From the NCBI RefSeq assembly GCF_012273655.1, contig NZ_JAAWWP010000028.1, positions 1 to 63,905 of the forward strand: a DNA stretch of 63,905 nt, given 5' to 3'. Position 1 is the first letter of the stretch; every line of letters begins with the position of its first letter. This DNA comes from Streptomyces physcomitrii (GTDB lineage: Bacteria > Actinomycetota > Actinomycetes > Streptomycetales > Streptomycetaceae). The notes under the pieces were generated by a model, which was not told the DNA's origin, ran no database searches, and saw only the letters and a list, made by a program, of their open reading frames with translations. Positions 33,291 through 41,037 of this stretch are shown here, one piece after another. The position numbers and the translations under genes were made by a program.

Positions 33291-33439
33291 ACTCCGGGTG
33301 CGCCCGGCGGACTTCGGACCGGCCCCCGCCGCCGTCCGGCGAGCCGGGTGCGGGGCGTGCCGCACCGGAACTCCCGGACGCCCTCCCGCCCCGCGCCGCC
33401 CGTCCCGCGCCGGGGACCCCGTACAGAAGGACCTCGTCG

Positions 33440-34630
33440 ATGCGGATGTACCTGCTCGCTCTCAACCCGACGGATTCGGCCACCGAGGGCTTTCTGCCCG
33501 CCGCGGCCCGGCTCGGCGTCGAGGTGGTGCTGCTGACCGACCAGCCCGAGGCGCACGCGGCCGGCGCGGTCGGGTGCGAGATCCTCGCCTGCGAGGTGCG
33601 GGACTTCCGGGCCGTGGTGACCCGGATCGCCGCGCACCGCCCCGCGGACGCGATCTTCACCAACAGCGACCACCTCCAGACCCAAGCGGCCCTCGCCGCG
33701 GCCTACTTCGGGCTGCCGGGCAAGGACTGGCAGGCGGCGCTGCGGTGCAAGAACAAGGCGGAGATGCGCCGTTGCCTGGCGGCGGCGGGAGTGGATACCG
33801 TGCGCGCGGTGGAGCTGGATGCTCTGGACGACCCGTCGGTGCTCGCGTCGGCCGACCTCCCGTACCCCTGTGTCGTGAAACCGCGGGAGGGCGTGGCCAG
33901 CGAGGAGGTGTTCCTCGCCGAGGGGCCGCGGGAACTGGTGGCGCTCGCGCGGCAGATCCGGGAGCGCAGGCCCGGGGCGGCGCTCCTCGCCGAGGAGTAC
34001 CTGGAAGGCGAGCTGTACACCGCGGAGACCCTCGGCGACGGCGCACACCTGCACCTCCTCGGCGGCTTCCACACGACGGTCTCGCCGCCGCCCCGGTTCA
34101 TCGAGGAGCGGCTGGACTTCACGGCCGCCCACTCCGCGCCGGTGCTCACCCAGGTGCGTGCCCAACTCGGCGCGCTCGGCGTCGGCTTGGGGGCCTGCCA
34201 CACCGAATTCATCCTGCAGTCGGGGCGGGTGCGGCTGGTCGAGGTCAACTACCGTATCGCCGGGGACCACTGCGATCTGCTGCTCGCCGATCTCCTCGGC
34301 CTGCCGCTGTTCGAGCTGGTGCTGCGGACCCATTTCGGGGAGCCGCTCCCCCGCGATCTGGGCGCCCGCGAGGGCGGCGTGGGGCGGGTGCAGTACGCGC
34401 TCGCGGACCGGGCCGGGACGCTCACCGCCGCGCCCGCCGCGCTGGACCGCACGGTCGACGGTGTCCGTCTCGCCTACCGCCCGCTGCGCCCGCTGGGCGA
34501 GCGGCACGAGCACTACGGCACCAACCGCGACTACCTCGGCATCCTGCGCGCCACGGGCACCGACAGCGAGGCCCTCTCCCGGGTCGCGGCGGAGTTCTTC
34601 GCGAACCGGAGCTGGGAGATCACCCCGTGA
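33440..34630 (+). CDS. ATP-grasp ligase of a vibrioferrin-type siderophore pathway (PvsA-like)
   Basis: 396 aa. ATP-grasp signatures: YPCVVKPREGVAS with the nucleotide-binding Lys147, LLAEEYLEGELYTAET, and VEVNYRIAGDHCD with the metal ligands Glu268 and Asn270. These enzymes join a carboxylate to an amine by acyl phosphate. In vibrioferrin synthesis PvsA is such a ligase acting on alanine and 2-oxoglutarate units. The start is ATG 33440 (AAGGA nine bases upstream); ATG 33446 is possible. The stop overlaps the next GTG by four bases. First gene of a four-gene operon behind an iron box. Family is firm; substrates are inferred from gene order. Confidence 0.85.
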   Translation: MRMYLLALNPTDSATEGFLPAAARLGVEVVLLTDQPEAHAAGAVGCEILACEVRDFRAVVTRIAAHRPADAIFTNSDHLQTQAALAAAYFGLPGKDWQAALRCKNKAEMRRCLAAAGVDTVRAVELDALDDPSVLASADLPYPCVVKPREGVASEEVFLAEGPRELVALARQIRERRPGAALLAEEYLEGELYTAETLGDGAHLHLLGGFHTTVSPPPRFIEERLDFTAAHSAPVLTQVRAQLGALGVGLGACHTEFILQSGRVRLVEVNYRIAGDHCDLLLADLLGLPLFELVLRTHFGEPLPRDLGAREGGVGRVQYALADRAGTLTAAPAALDRTVDGVRLAYRPLRPLGERHEHYGTNRDYLGILRATGTDSEALSRVAAEFFANRSWEITP

Positions 34631-36465
34631 GCGGGCGGCCCGGCGCGGCACCGCAGGCCGCACCGGGCGTACCGGCCCCGGCCGCTCCGTACCCCCGTGA
34701 GGCAGCCGAACCGGACGCCCAGGAAAGGGAGTTGCTGCTGCGGGTGCTCTCCGCGCTGCTGCGCGAGGACGTGGTGGGGATGCGCGGCCGCAGCCGGTAC
34801 GAGGAGCGCGCCGACGGCGGCTGGCTGCGCCGGCCGCTCCCGGACGGCTCCGCACTCGCCCTGGCCGTCGAGGCGGAGGGCTTCCAGCACCCGTACGCGG
34901 CCCGGCTTCCCCGGCTGGTGCACGAGCCGGCCGGGAGGCAACTCACCACGGTGGCGGACGTCCTGGCCGCACTCGGGGCACTCGCCGACCCCGCCGACCG
35001 GGAGGGCTTCGGGCACTTCGCCGAGGAGTGCCGCGAGGCTCTGGCGGCGATGCGGCTGCACGCGCGGACGGCCGAGTGGGCCGAGCAGGCGCTGACGGAG
35101 CGTCATGGTCCGGCGCCCGCACGGTGGTCGGGGCTCCGCGGGGGCCTGGGCTTCGAATCGCTCGCGGCCCGGCTCGACCACCCCGTGCATCCGGCCTCCC
35201 GTGCCCGCTCCGGCCTCGGTGAGGACGAACTGCGGTCCTACGCACCGGAGTTCCAGCCGAGGTTCGCGCTGCGCTGGCTGGCGCTGCCCCGGGAGGCGGT
35301 CACCGTGCCCGGCACCGCAGAGCGGCTTCCGGAGTCCTGGCCCACACCCGCGCGGCTCGGGCTGCCCCGGCTGGAGGGCAGTCATCTGATGCTGCCGGTC
35401 CACCCGTTGACCTGGGGTGCGCCCCTGGCGGGCGCGCTGCGCGAGCGGGGCCTCGCCGACGCCGCGGTCCTCGCCGAACGGGCACACCTGGAGGTGGCGC
35501 CGACGCTCTCCCTGCGCACCGTGGCGAGCCTGCGGGACCCGGCGCTCCACCTCAAACTGCCGCTCGCCACCGCCACCCTGGGGCGCCGGAACCGGCGGAC
35601 CATCAAGCCGGGCACCCTCGCCGACGGCGCCACGGTCCAGCGGCTGCTCGCAGAGGTGCTGGCGCGGGAGCCCCGTTACGCCCCGGCGATCCTGCACGCC
35701 GACGAGCGGGTCTACGCGCACGCCGGGCACGAACTCCTCGCGGTGCTCTGCCGGCGCCAGCCCCCGGGACTCGACCGGAGTGTGGTGGTCCCGCTGGCGG
35801 CGCTCCTCGGCCCGGCCCCAGGCGGCGCTCTGGTGGCCGAACATCTCGCGGACCGCTTCTACGGCGGTGAACTCCTCGCGCTCTTCGACGACTTGTGGCG
35901 CCTGCTCCTCGGCTACCAGTCGATGCTCCTCGGCTACGGGATCGCCCTGGAGTCGCACCAGCAGAACATCTCCCTGGTCCTCGACGAGGAGTCCGGCGGC
36001 ACCCGGCTGCGGCTGCTCTTCAAGGACGACGACGGACCGCGGATCAACCTCACCAGGCTGCGCGCCCGGCTCGGCCGACAGGCGCCCCGCGCAAGCGACT
36101 TCGCGGATCCCCGGATCTGCGCCGAGCACGACAAGCCGGTGCTCGACGTCTTCACCACCATCACCCTGCACCTGTGCGCGGGCGCCTACGCCTTCGCCCT
36201 CGCCCGCCTCGGCCGGGCACCCCTGCCGGAGCTGCTGGGCCTGGTGCGCACCCGGCTTGAGGAAGCCGCTTCTCAACTCGGCACCGGCCAGGGGCAGTCC
36301 GGCGCGCTCCTTCGCGAGTACGTCCTCGACGCACCGCACCTGCCGGTCAAGGCCATGGTGAGCGCGGGGACCCTGCTCTCCAAGGAGCGCTCGGGCGCCG
36401 CGGACATCAACAAGCACTACACGACCGGGCCCAACTACCTCTCGCCGACCGGGGCGTTGCGGTGA
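34627..36465 (+). CDS. IucA/IucC-type (NIS) siderophore synthetase, PvsB-like
   Basis: 612 aa, GTG start overlapping the previous stop (GTGA). NIS synthetase motifs are TLSLRTVASLRDPALHLKLP, ESHQQNISLVLDEE and LLFKDDDGPRINL. The second ATP-site His motif, HPWQ in most relatives, reads HPLT at 259-262, an oddity that may alter substrate choice. NIS synthetases adenylate a carboxylate and condense it with an amine or alcohol. The C-terminal FhuF/IucC-like tail ends VKAMVSAGTLLSKE. It sits between the PvsA-like and PvsD-like genes, as PvsB does in Vibrio. Confidence 0.85.
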   Translation: MSGRPGAAPQAAPGVPAPAAPYPREAAEPDAQERELLLRVLSALLREDVVGMRGRSRYEERADGGWLRRPLPDGSALALAVEAEGFQHPYAARLPRLVHEPAGRQLTTVADVLAALGALADPADREGFGHFAEECREALAAMRLHARTAEWAEQALTERHGPAPARWSGLRGGLGFESLAARLDHPVHPASRARSGLGEDELRSYAPEFQPRFALRWLALPREAVTVPGTAERLPESWPTPARLGLPRLEGSHLMLPVHPLTWGAPLAGALRERGLADAAVLAERAHLEVAPTLSLRTVASLRDPALHLKLPLATATLGRRNRRTIKPGTLADGATVQRLLAEVLAREPRYAPAILHADERVYAHAGHELLAVLCRRQPPGLDRSVVVPLAALLGPAPGGALVAEHLADRFYGGELLALFDDLWRLLLGYQSMLLGYGIALESHQQNISLVLDEESGGTRLRLLFKDDDGPRINLTRLRARLGRQAPRASDFADPRICAEHDKPVLDVFTTITLHLCAGAYAFALARLGRAPLPELLGLVRTRLEEAASQLGTGQGQSGALLREYVLDAPHLPVKAMVSAGTLLSKERSGAADINKHYTTGPNYLSPTGALR

Positions 36466-36688
36466 CCTGGCCGCACCTCGGCCCGGCACCGCGGGGCACG
36501 GCCGCGGGCCTCTTCCCGAGGGCCCGCCCCGGCTCGATGCCCCGCCTTCCCGGGACCGGGCGAGACGAGGTCCGCCCCGGTCCGCACACCGGTCCCGGTG
36601 GGAGTGCCCGCTTCCCGGTCGCCGCCGCGCCCCGGCGCCCGCGACCGCTCTGTCCCGGACCGCCCGCCCGCACCCGCAGGAGCCCTGG

Positions 36689-38470
36689 ATGCCCTCGCTG
36701 ACCGATCCGCCGCTCGCCCATCCGCCGGCCACCACCGTGTCCGCCTCCCCCACGGCCCTGCCCACTCCGGAGGAGGCGGTCTCCTACAACCTCCTCAACT
36801 GCCTGCTGCGGGAGGTCTCGGGGCCCGAGCACCAGTCCGCGGTGTCCGGGGACCGGCTGCTGCTGCGGCTGCCGCACTGCGGGGTGGTGCTCGCGGTGGG
36901 CCTGCGCCGCACCTCGCTGCTGGGCGCGCACCGCTTCACCGGCCCGGTGACCGTGCGGACCGGCGCGAGCTGGCGGGAGATCGGCTGGCGCGGGATCGCC
37001 GAGTACGTGCACACCGAGCTGACGCTGCGCACCGGGGTGGACAACGACGAGTTCCTCGACCAGCTCGACTCCAGCCACCGCACCGTCTCCGCCGCCCTCG
37101 CCGCGCTGCGGGCGGCGGGACCGGCCGCCGGTGCGGGCCGCCCCGCCTACCTGGATTCCGAGCAGGCGCTGCCGCTGGGCCACCGCTTCCACCCCACGCC
37201 CAAGGCCCGTTCCGGCAGCAGCGCGGACTGGCGCACGTTCGCGCCGGAGGCACGGGCCGCCTTCCCGCTGCTGCTGCTCGCGGTGCGCGCGGAACTGCTC
37301 GCCGAGGAGTCCGTACGGCCCGGTGCCACCGCCGCCCTGGACGCCCTGTCCGGACCGCTGCCGGAGGGCTACCGGCTGCTGCCCACGCACCCCTGGCAGT
37401 ACGCGCTGCTGCGGGAGAACCCGGCGCTGCGGTCCGCGCTCGCCCGCGGGGACGTACGCGAACTCGGCCCGGGCGGCGCCCGGTTCGCCCCGACCGCCTC
37501 GGTGCGCACCCTCTACGACGGCGAGACCTTCCTCAAGTTCAGCCTCAATGTGCGCATCACCAACTGCCTGCGCAAGAACTCCGCGTACGAGCTGACCGGG
37601 GCGGTGACCCTGAGCAGGCTGCTCGGGCCCGCCTTCGACGAGCTGGCGGGGCGCTTCCCCGGCAGCGCGGTGCTCCGCGAGCCCGGCTACCGGAGTCTGG
37701 CGCTGCCGGGCGCGGACGGACGCCCCGACCTGGACCTCCTGGAGGGCTTCGGGCTGATCGTGCGGGAGGGCCTGGCGGCACGGCAGCTGCCGGGGACGAC
37801 GGCGCTGCTCGCCGCCGCGGTCGCCGACGAGTACCCCTCCAGCGCGGCCCAGCTGCCGCGGCTCCTGGACGGGGCGGGTCCGCGGGAGGCGCTCGACTGG
37901 TGGGCGGCCTATCTGGACCTGCTGATCCCGCCGGTGCTCGCCGCCTTCTTCGACCACGGCATCGTCCTCGAACCCCATCTGCAGAACGTCCTGCTCTGCG
38001 TGGACGCGGACCACCGCCCGGCCCAGGTCCTCTTCCGCGATCTGGAGGGCACCAAGCTGCTGCCCTCGCACCACGCGGCCACCCTCGCGGCGCTGCCCGC
38101 CGAGGTCGCGGCCCCGATGACGTACGACGCCGAGCGCGGCTGGGACCGGGTCGTGTACTGCCTGCTCGTCAACCATGTGGCCGAGATGCTGGCGGTGCTC
38201 GCTGATCTCCACCCGCAGGTGGAGGCCGCGCTCTGGGCCCGGGTGCGCACCACCCTGCGCTCCTGCGCGGCGGCGCACGGCCACCCGCCGCGGCTGGCCG
38301 GTCTCCTCGACGGGGTGCCGCTGCCCGCCAAGGCCAATCTGCTGACCCGCTGGGCCCGCAAGGCCGACCGGGAGGCGGCCTATGTCCGGCTGCCCTCACC
38401 ACTGGCCCGGAACCTGCTCGCGGACCCGGCGCACCCCGACGACCACCCCACCGGCTGGAGCCCCCGATGA
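36689..38470 (+). CDS. IucA/IucC-type (NIS) siderophore synthetase, PvsD-like
   Basis: 593 aa. Canonical motifs: THPWQ (His234-Gln237), APTASVRTLYDGETFLKFSL, NCLRKNSAYELTG, LEPHLQNVLLCVD and LFRDLEGTKLL. This is a complete NIS synthetase that should adenylate citrate or a citrate half-ester. In the vibrioferrin pathway PvsD joins citrate to serine. The start is ATG 36689 after CAGGAGCCCTGG. A 223-bp gap separates it from the PvsB-like gene, exactly where pvsC (MFS exporter) lies in Vibrio. The stop overlaps the decarboxylase start by four bases (ATGA). Confidence 0.87.
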   Translation: MPSLTDPPLAHPPATTVSASPTALPTPEEAVSYNLLNCLLREVSGPEHQSAVSGDRLLLRLPHCGVVLAVGLRRTSLLGAHRFTGPVTVRTGASWREIGWRGIAEYVHTELTLRTGVDNDEFLDQLDSSHRTVSAALAALRAAGPAAGAGRPAYLDSEQALPLGHRFHPTPKARSGSSADWRTFAPEARAAFPLLLLAVRAELLAEESVRPGATAALDALSGPLPEGYRLLPTHPWQYALLRENPALRSALARGDVRELGPGGARFAPTASVRTLYDGETFLKFSLNVRITNCLRKNSAYELTGAVTLSRLLGPAFDELAGRFPGSAVLREPGYRSLALPGADGRPDLDLLEGFGLIVREGLAARQLPGTTALLAAAVADEYPSSAAQLPRLLDGAGPREALDWWAAYLDLLIPPVLAAFFDHGIVLEPHLQNVLLCVDADHRPAQVLFRDLEGTKLLPSHHAATLAALPAEVAAPMTYDAERGWDRVVYCLLVNHVAEMLAVLADLHPQVEAALWARVRTTLRSCAAAHGHPPRLAGLLDGVPLPAKANLLTRWARKADREAAYVRLPSPLARNLLADPAHPDDHPTGWSPR

Positions 38471-39714
38471 CCCCGCCCACGCCCGAGGTCCGGGCCCGCG
38501 TGCTCGCCCTGTCCGGCGAGGAACTGCCCGCCTACCTCTACGACTTGGCGGCGCTCCGGGCCCACCTGGGGGGCATCAGGGCGGCGCTGCCCCCAGGGGT
38601 GGAGCTGTACTACGCCGCGAAGGCCAACCCGGAGGTGGAGATCCTCCGTGCGCTCGGCCCGTACGTGGACGGCTTCGAGGTCTCCTCGGGCGGCGAGTCG
38701 GCGCATGTCGCGGGGGCCGTGCCCGGGGCGGTGCTGGCCTTCGGCGGCCCGGGCAAGACGCCCGCCGAGATCGCGGGCGCCCTGCGGAGCGGTGTACGGC
38801 GCTTCCACGTGGAGAGCGTCCACGAACTCCACCTGCTGGAGAGCCTCGCGACCACCGTGGTGCCGGGCACGCGCCTGGGGGTGCTGATCCGGGTCAACCT
38901 GAGGGTGGAGGGCGAGGCCCTCGCCGGGAACGCGCTCGCCATGGGCGGCGGCCCCACCCCCTTCGGCATGGACCCGGCTCAGGCGGACCACGCCCTGGCT
39001 CTGCTCACCGACGGCGGCTGCCCGCACCTGGAGTTCCGCGGCGTGCACGCCCATCTGGCCAGCGGACTCGGCGCCGAGGCCCAACTCGCCCTCGCCCGGC
39101 GGGTGGTGGAGTGGTCACTCGCCCTCGGCCGCCGCCACCGCCTCCCGGTGGCCGAGGTCAATGCGGGCGGCGGGATGGCCGTGGACTACGCGCGCCCCGG
39201 CGAGCGCTTCGACTGGGCCGCCTACGGCGCGGGGCTGGCCCGGCTGTCGGCCGCGTACGAGGGGCTCCGGCTGCGCATCGAGCCGGGGCGGGCCCTCACC
39301 GCGTACTGCGGCTGGTACGCGAGCGAGGTCCTCGATGTGAAGCACAGCCACGGCGAGGAGTTCGCGGTGCTGCGCGGCGGCACCCACCATCTGCGGACCC
39401 CGGCGACCAAGGGCCACGACCAGCCCTGCACGGTGCTGCCCTCCCCGGCGCCCTGGCCGCACCCCTGGCCCCGCCCCGCGGCGCGCGGCGCGCGGGTCAC
39501 CCTCGCCGGTCAGCTGTGCACGCCCAAGGACGTCCTGGCCCGCGGGGTCCCGGCAGCCGGGCTGCGCGCGGGCGACCGGGTGGTCTTCGCGCTCGCGGGC
39601 GCCTACGCCTGGAACATCTCGCACCACGACTTCCTGATGCACCCCCGGCCCGGCTTCCACTTCCTCGGCCGCGAGGAGCCCGGGCGGACGGCCGGGGAGG
39701 AGAGGGCGAACTGA
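38467..39714 (+). CDS. PLP-dependent decarboxylase, fold-type III (PvsE-like)
   Basis: 415 aa. It is related to diaminopimelate/ornithine decarboxylases. The PLP Lys52 is in YYAAKANPE, and FEVSSGGES, GGPGKT, VNAGGGMAVDY and the phosphate/active-site GTHHL and LCTPKD motifs are present. The last has the catalytic Cys and Asp of this family. In vibrioferrin and staphyloferrin B routes such an enzyme decarboxylates an amino-acid moiety already attached to the siderophore. ATGA overlap with the upstream synthetase shows it belongs to the operon. Convergent with the desaturase gene, two bases between stops. Confidence 0.87.
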   Translation: MTPPTPEVRARVLALSGEELPAYLYDLAALRAHLGGIRAALPPGVELYYAAKANPEVEILRALGPYVDGFEVSSGGESAHVAGAVPGAVLAFGGPGKTPAEIAGALRSGVRRFHVESVHELHLLESLATTVVPGTRLGVLIRVNLRVEGEALAGNALAMGGGPTPFGMDPAQADHALALLTDGGCPHLEFRGVHAHLASGLGAEAQLALARRVVEWSLALGRRHRLPVAEVNAGGGMAVDYARPGERFDWAAYGAGLARLSAAYEGLRLRIEPGRALTAYCGWYASEVLDVKHSHGEEFAVLRGGTHHLRTPATKGHDQPCTVLPSPAPWPHPWPRPAARGARVTLAGQLCTPKDVLARGVPAAGLRAGDRVVFALAGAYAWNISHHDFLMHPRPGFHFLGREEPGRTAGEERAN

Positions 39715-39716
39715 GG

Positions 39717-40781
39717 TCACCGGCCCCCGGGGGCGGCGCGCAGCGGTTCGCCGACCTCGTGGAGATGCCCGAGCGCCTGCCGGTAGGAGTCGACGAGCCC
39801 GGTCTGCGCGTACGGGATGTCCAGGGCCCGGCAGTGCTCCCGGACGAGCGGCTGGGCGCGGCGCAGGTTCGGCCGCGGCATGCTCGGGAAGAGGTGGTGC
39901 TCGATCTGGTAGTTGAGTCCGCCCAGCAGGAAGTCGGTCACCGGGCCGCCGCGGATGTTGCGGGAGGTGAGGACCTGCTTGCGCAGATGGCCCCAGGGTG
40001 CGCCGTCGGGGTCGGGCATCGGCATGCCCTTGTGGTTGGGGGCGAAGGCGAGGCCCAGGTGGAGGCCGAAGAGCGCCTGGTGCAGGAGGAGGAAGACCAG
40101 TGCCCGCAGCGGCGACAGGGTGGTGAGCAGCAGGCTCGTGTAGGCCGCGGCGTGCACCAGGAGCAGGGTGCCTTCCACGGCCCGCTCGCGCGGCGGCTGC
40201 CGTCGCAGGTCCCGTACGCCGTGCACCTTGAGGGCGAAGCCTTCGAGGAGGGTGAGCGGGAAGAACAGCCAGGCCTGGTGGCGGGTGAGAAGGCGCCGCA
40301 GCCCGGTGCGGACCGCGGCCTGGTGGCGGGTGAAGACCAGCACGTCGGCGAGGACGTCGGGGTCCTTGTCGATGTGGTTGGGGTGGGCGTGGTGGCGGTT
40401 GTGCTTCTCGTTCCACCAGGCGTAGCTCATGCCGAGGAGCAGGTTTCCGTGCACCAGGCCGATCAGCCGGCTCCGGGCGCGGCTGCCGGTGATCTGGGCG
40501 TGGCCCGCGTCATGGCCGAGGAAGGCGGTGCGCGCGCCGAACAGGGCCAGCGGCGGCGCGAGCAGCAGGGTCCACCAGTGGTCCCCGGCGAGCACCATCG
40601 CGCCGACCACCGCGGCCAGCGCGAGCGCGTTGCCGCAGACGGCCGCCGCGTACCAGCGGGTGCGCCGGTCGAGGAGCCCGGCCTCCTTGACCGCCTTGAG
40701 GAGCGGGGTGAACTCGCTGCCGCCGGCGCGCGGGATGCCGTCGCCCGGGGGTTCCGTGGGCGCGGCCAGGGCTGGGGACAT
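39717..40781 (-). CDS. Membrane fatty acid desaturase
   Basis: 354 aa acyl-lipid desaturase. The three histidine boxes are HDAGH (90-94), HNRHH (127-131) and QIEHH (about 300), the last with the front-end-type Gln. Several hydrophobic helices flank the boxes. It introduces a double bond into a membrane-linked acyl chain with O2 and an electron donor; the donor is not encoded nearby. ATG 40781. It is convergent with the siderophore operon and not part of it. The regio-specificity cannot be told. Confidence 0.9.
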   Translation of the reverse strand: MSPALAAPTEPPGDGIPRAGGSEFTPLLKAVKEAGLLDRRTRWYAAAVCGNALALAAVVGAMVLAGDHWWTLLLAPPLALFGARTAFLGHDAGHAQITGSRARSRLIGLVHGNLLLGMSYAWWNEKHNRHHAHPNHIDKDPDVLADVLVFTRHQAAVRTGLRRLLTRHQAWLFFPLTLLEGFALKVHGVRDLRRQPPRERAVEGTLLLVHAAAYTSLLLTTLSPLRALVFLLLHQALFGLHLGLAFAPNHKGMPMPDPDGAPWGHLRKQVLTSRNIRGGPVTDFLLGGLNYQIEHHLFPSMPRPNLRRAQPLVREHCRALDIPYAQTGLVDSYRQALGHLHEVGEPLRAAPGGR

Positions 40782-41037
40782 GGCGGATGCTCCGCTCTGC
40801 GGGGTTCGGATGGACCTCCCTCACGGTAGAAACCGCAGCTCGGCGCCACCATGGCGGCAGCACCCGGACGACAGGGGGGAACTCCCCTGGGCGGGAGGGG
40901 GGTTGGGCCCACCCCCCGGGTTGCGGTTTGTCCCGTGATGTGGCTTTCCCGCCCCGGCTCCGAGGGCACGTTCACGGCGGCCCGGCAACCCGTCCGGGTG
41001 CTGTACCATCAACCGCCGCCAGCCCTATTAGTCAAAC

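Larger units (their letters stand above)
32718..33439. other. 722-bp region upstream of the siderophore operon
   Basis: No convincing long gene. It includes the iron box at 33081-33099 and a 59-codon frame at 33111-33290. The remaining stretches are Pro/Arg-biased GC-rich DNA in all frames. The ATP-grasp gene starts 340 bp after the iron box, so either the leader is long or sequence has been lost between them. Confidence 0.5.

Noticed and set aside
33101..33439. N-terminal extension of the ATP-grasp protein from GTG 33101
   Set aside because: The 113 added residues are Pro/Arg-rich, start next to the iron box and have no fold; ATG 33440 has a ribosome site.
32660..34855. 731-codon minus-strand frame over the ATP-grasp gene
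   Set aside because: It is antisense to a gene with clear ATP-grasp motifs and has only low-complexity Arg/Gly/Ala composition.
36462..36701. 79-codon GTG frame overlapping the end of the PvsB-like gene
   Set aside because: The GTGA overlap is tempting, but the peptide is Pro/Arg-biased without hydrophobic helices, so it is not the missing exporter.
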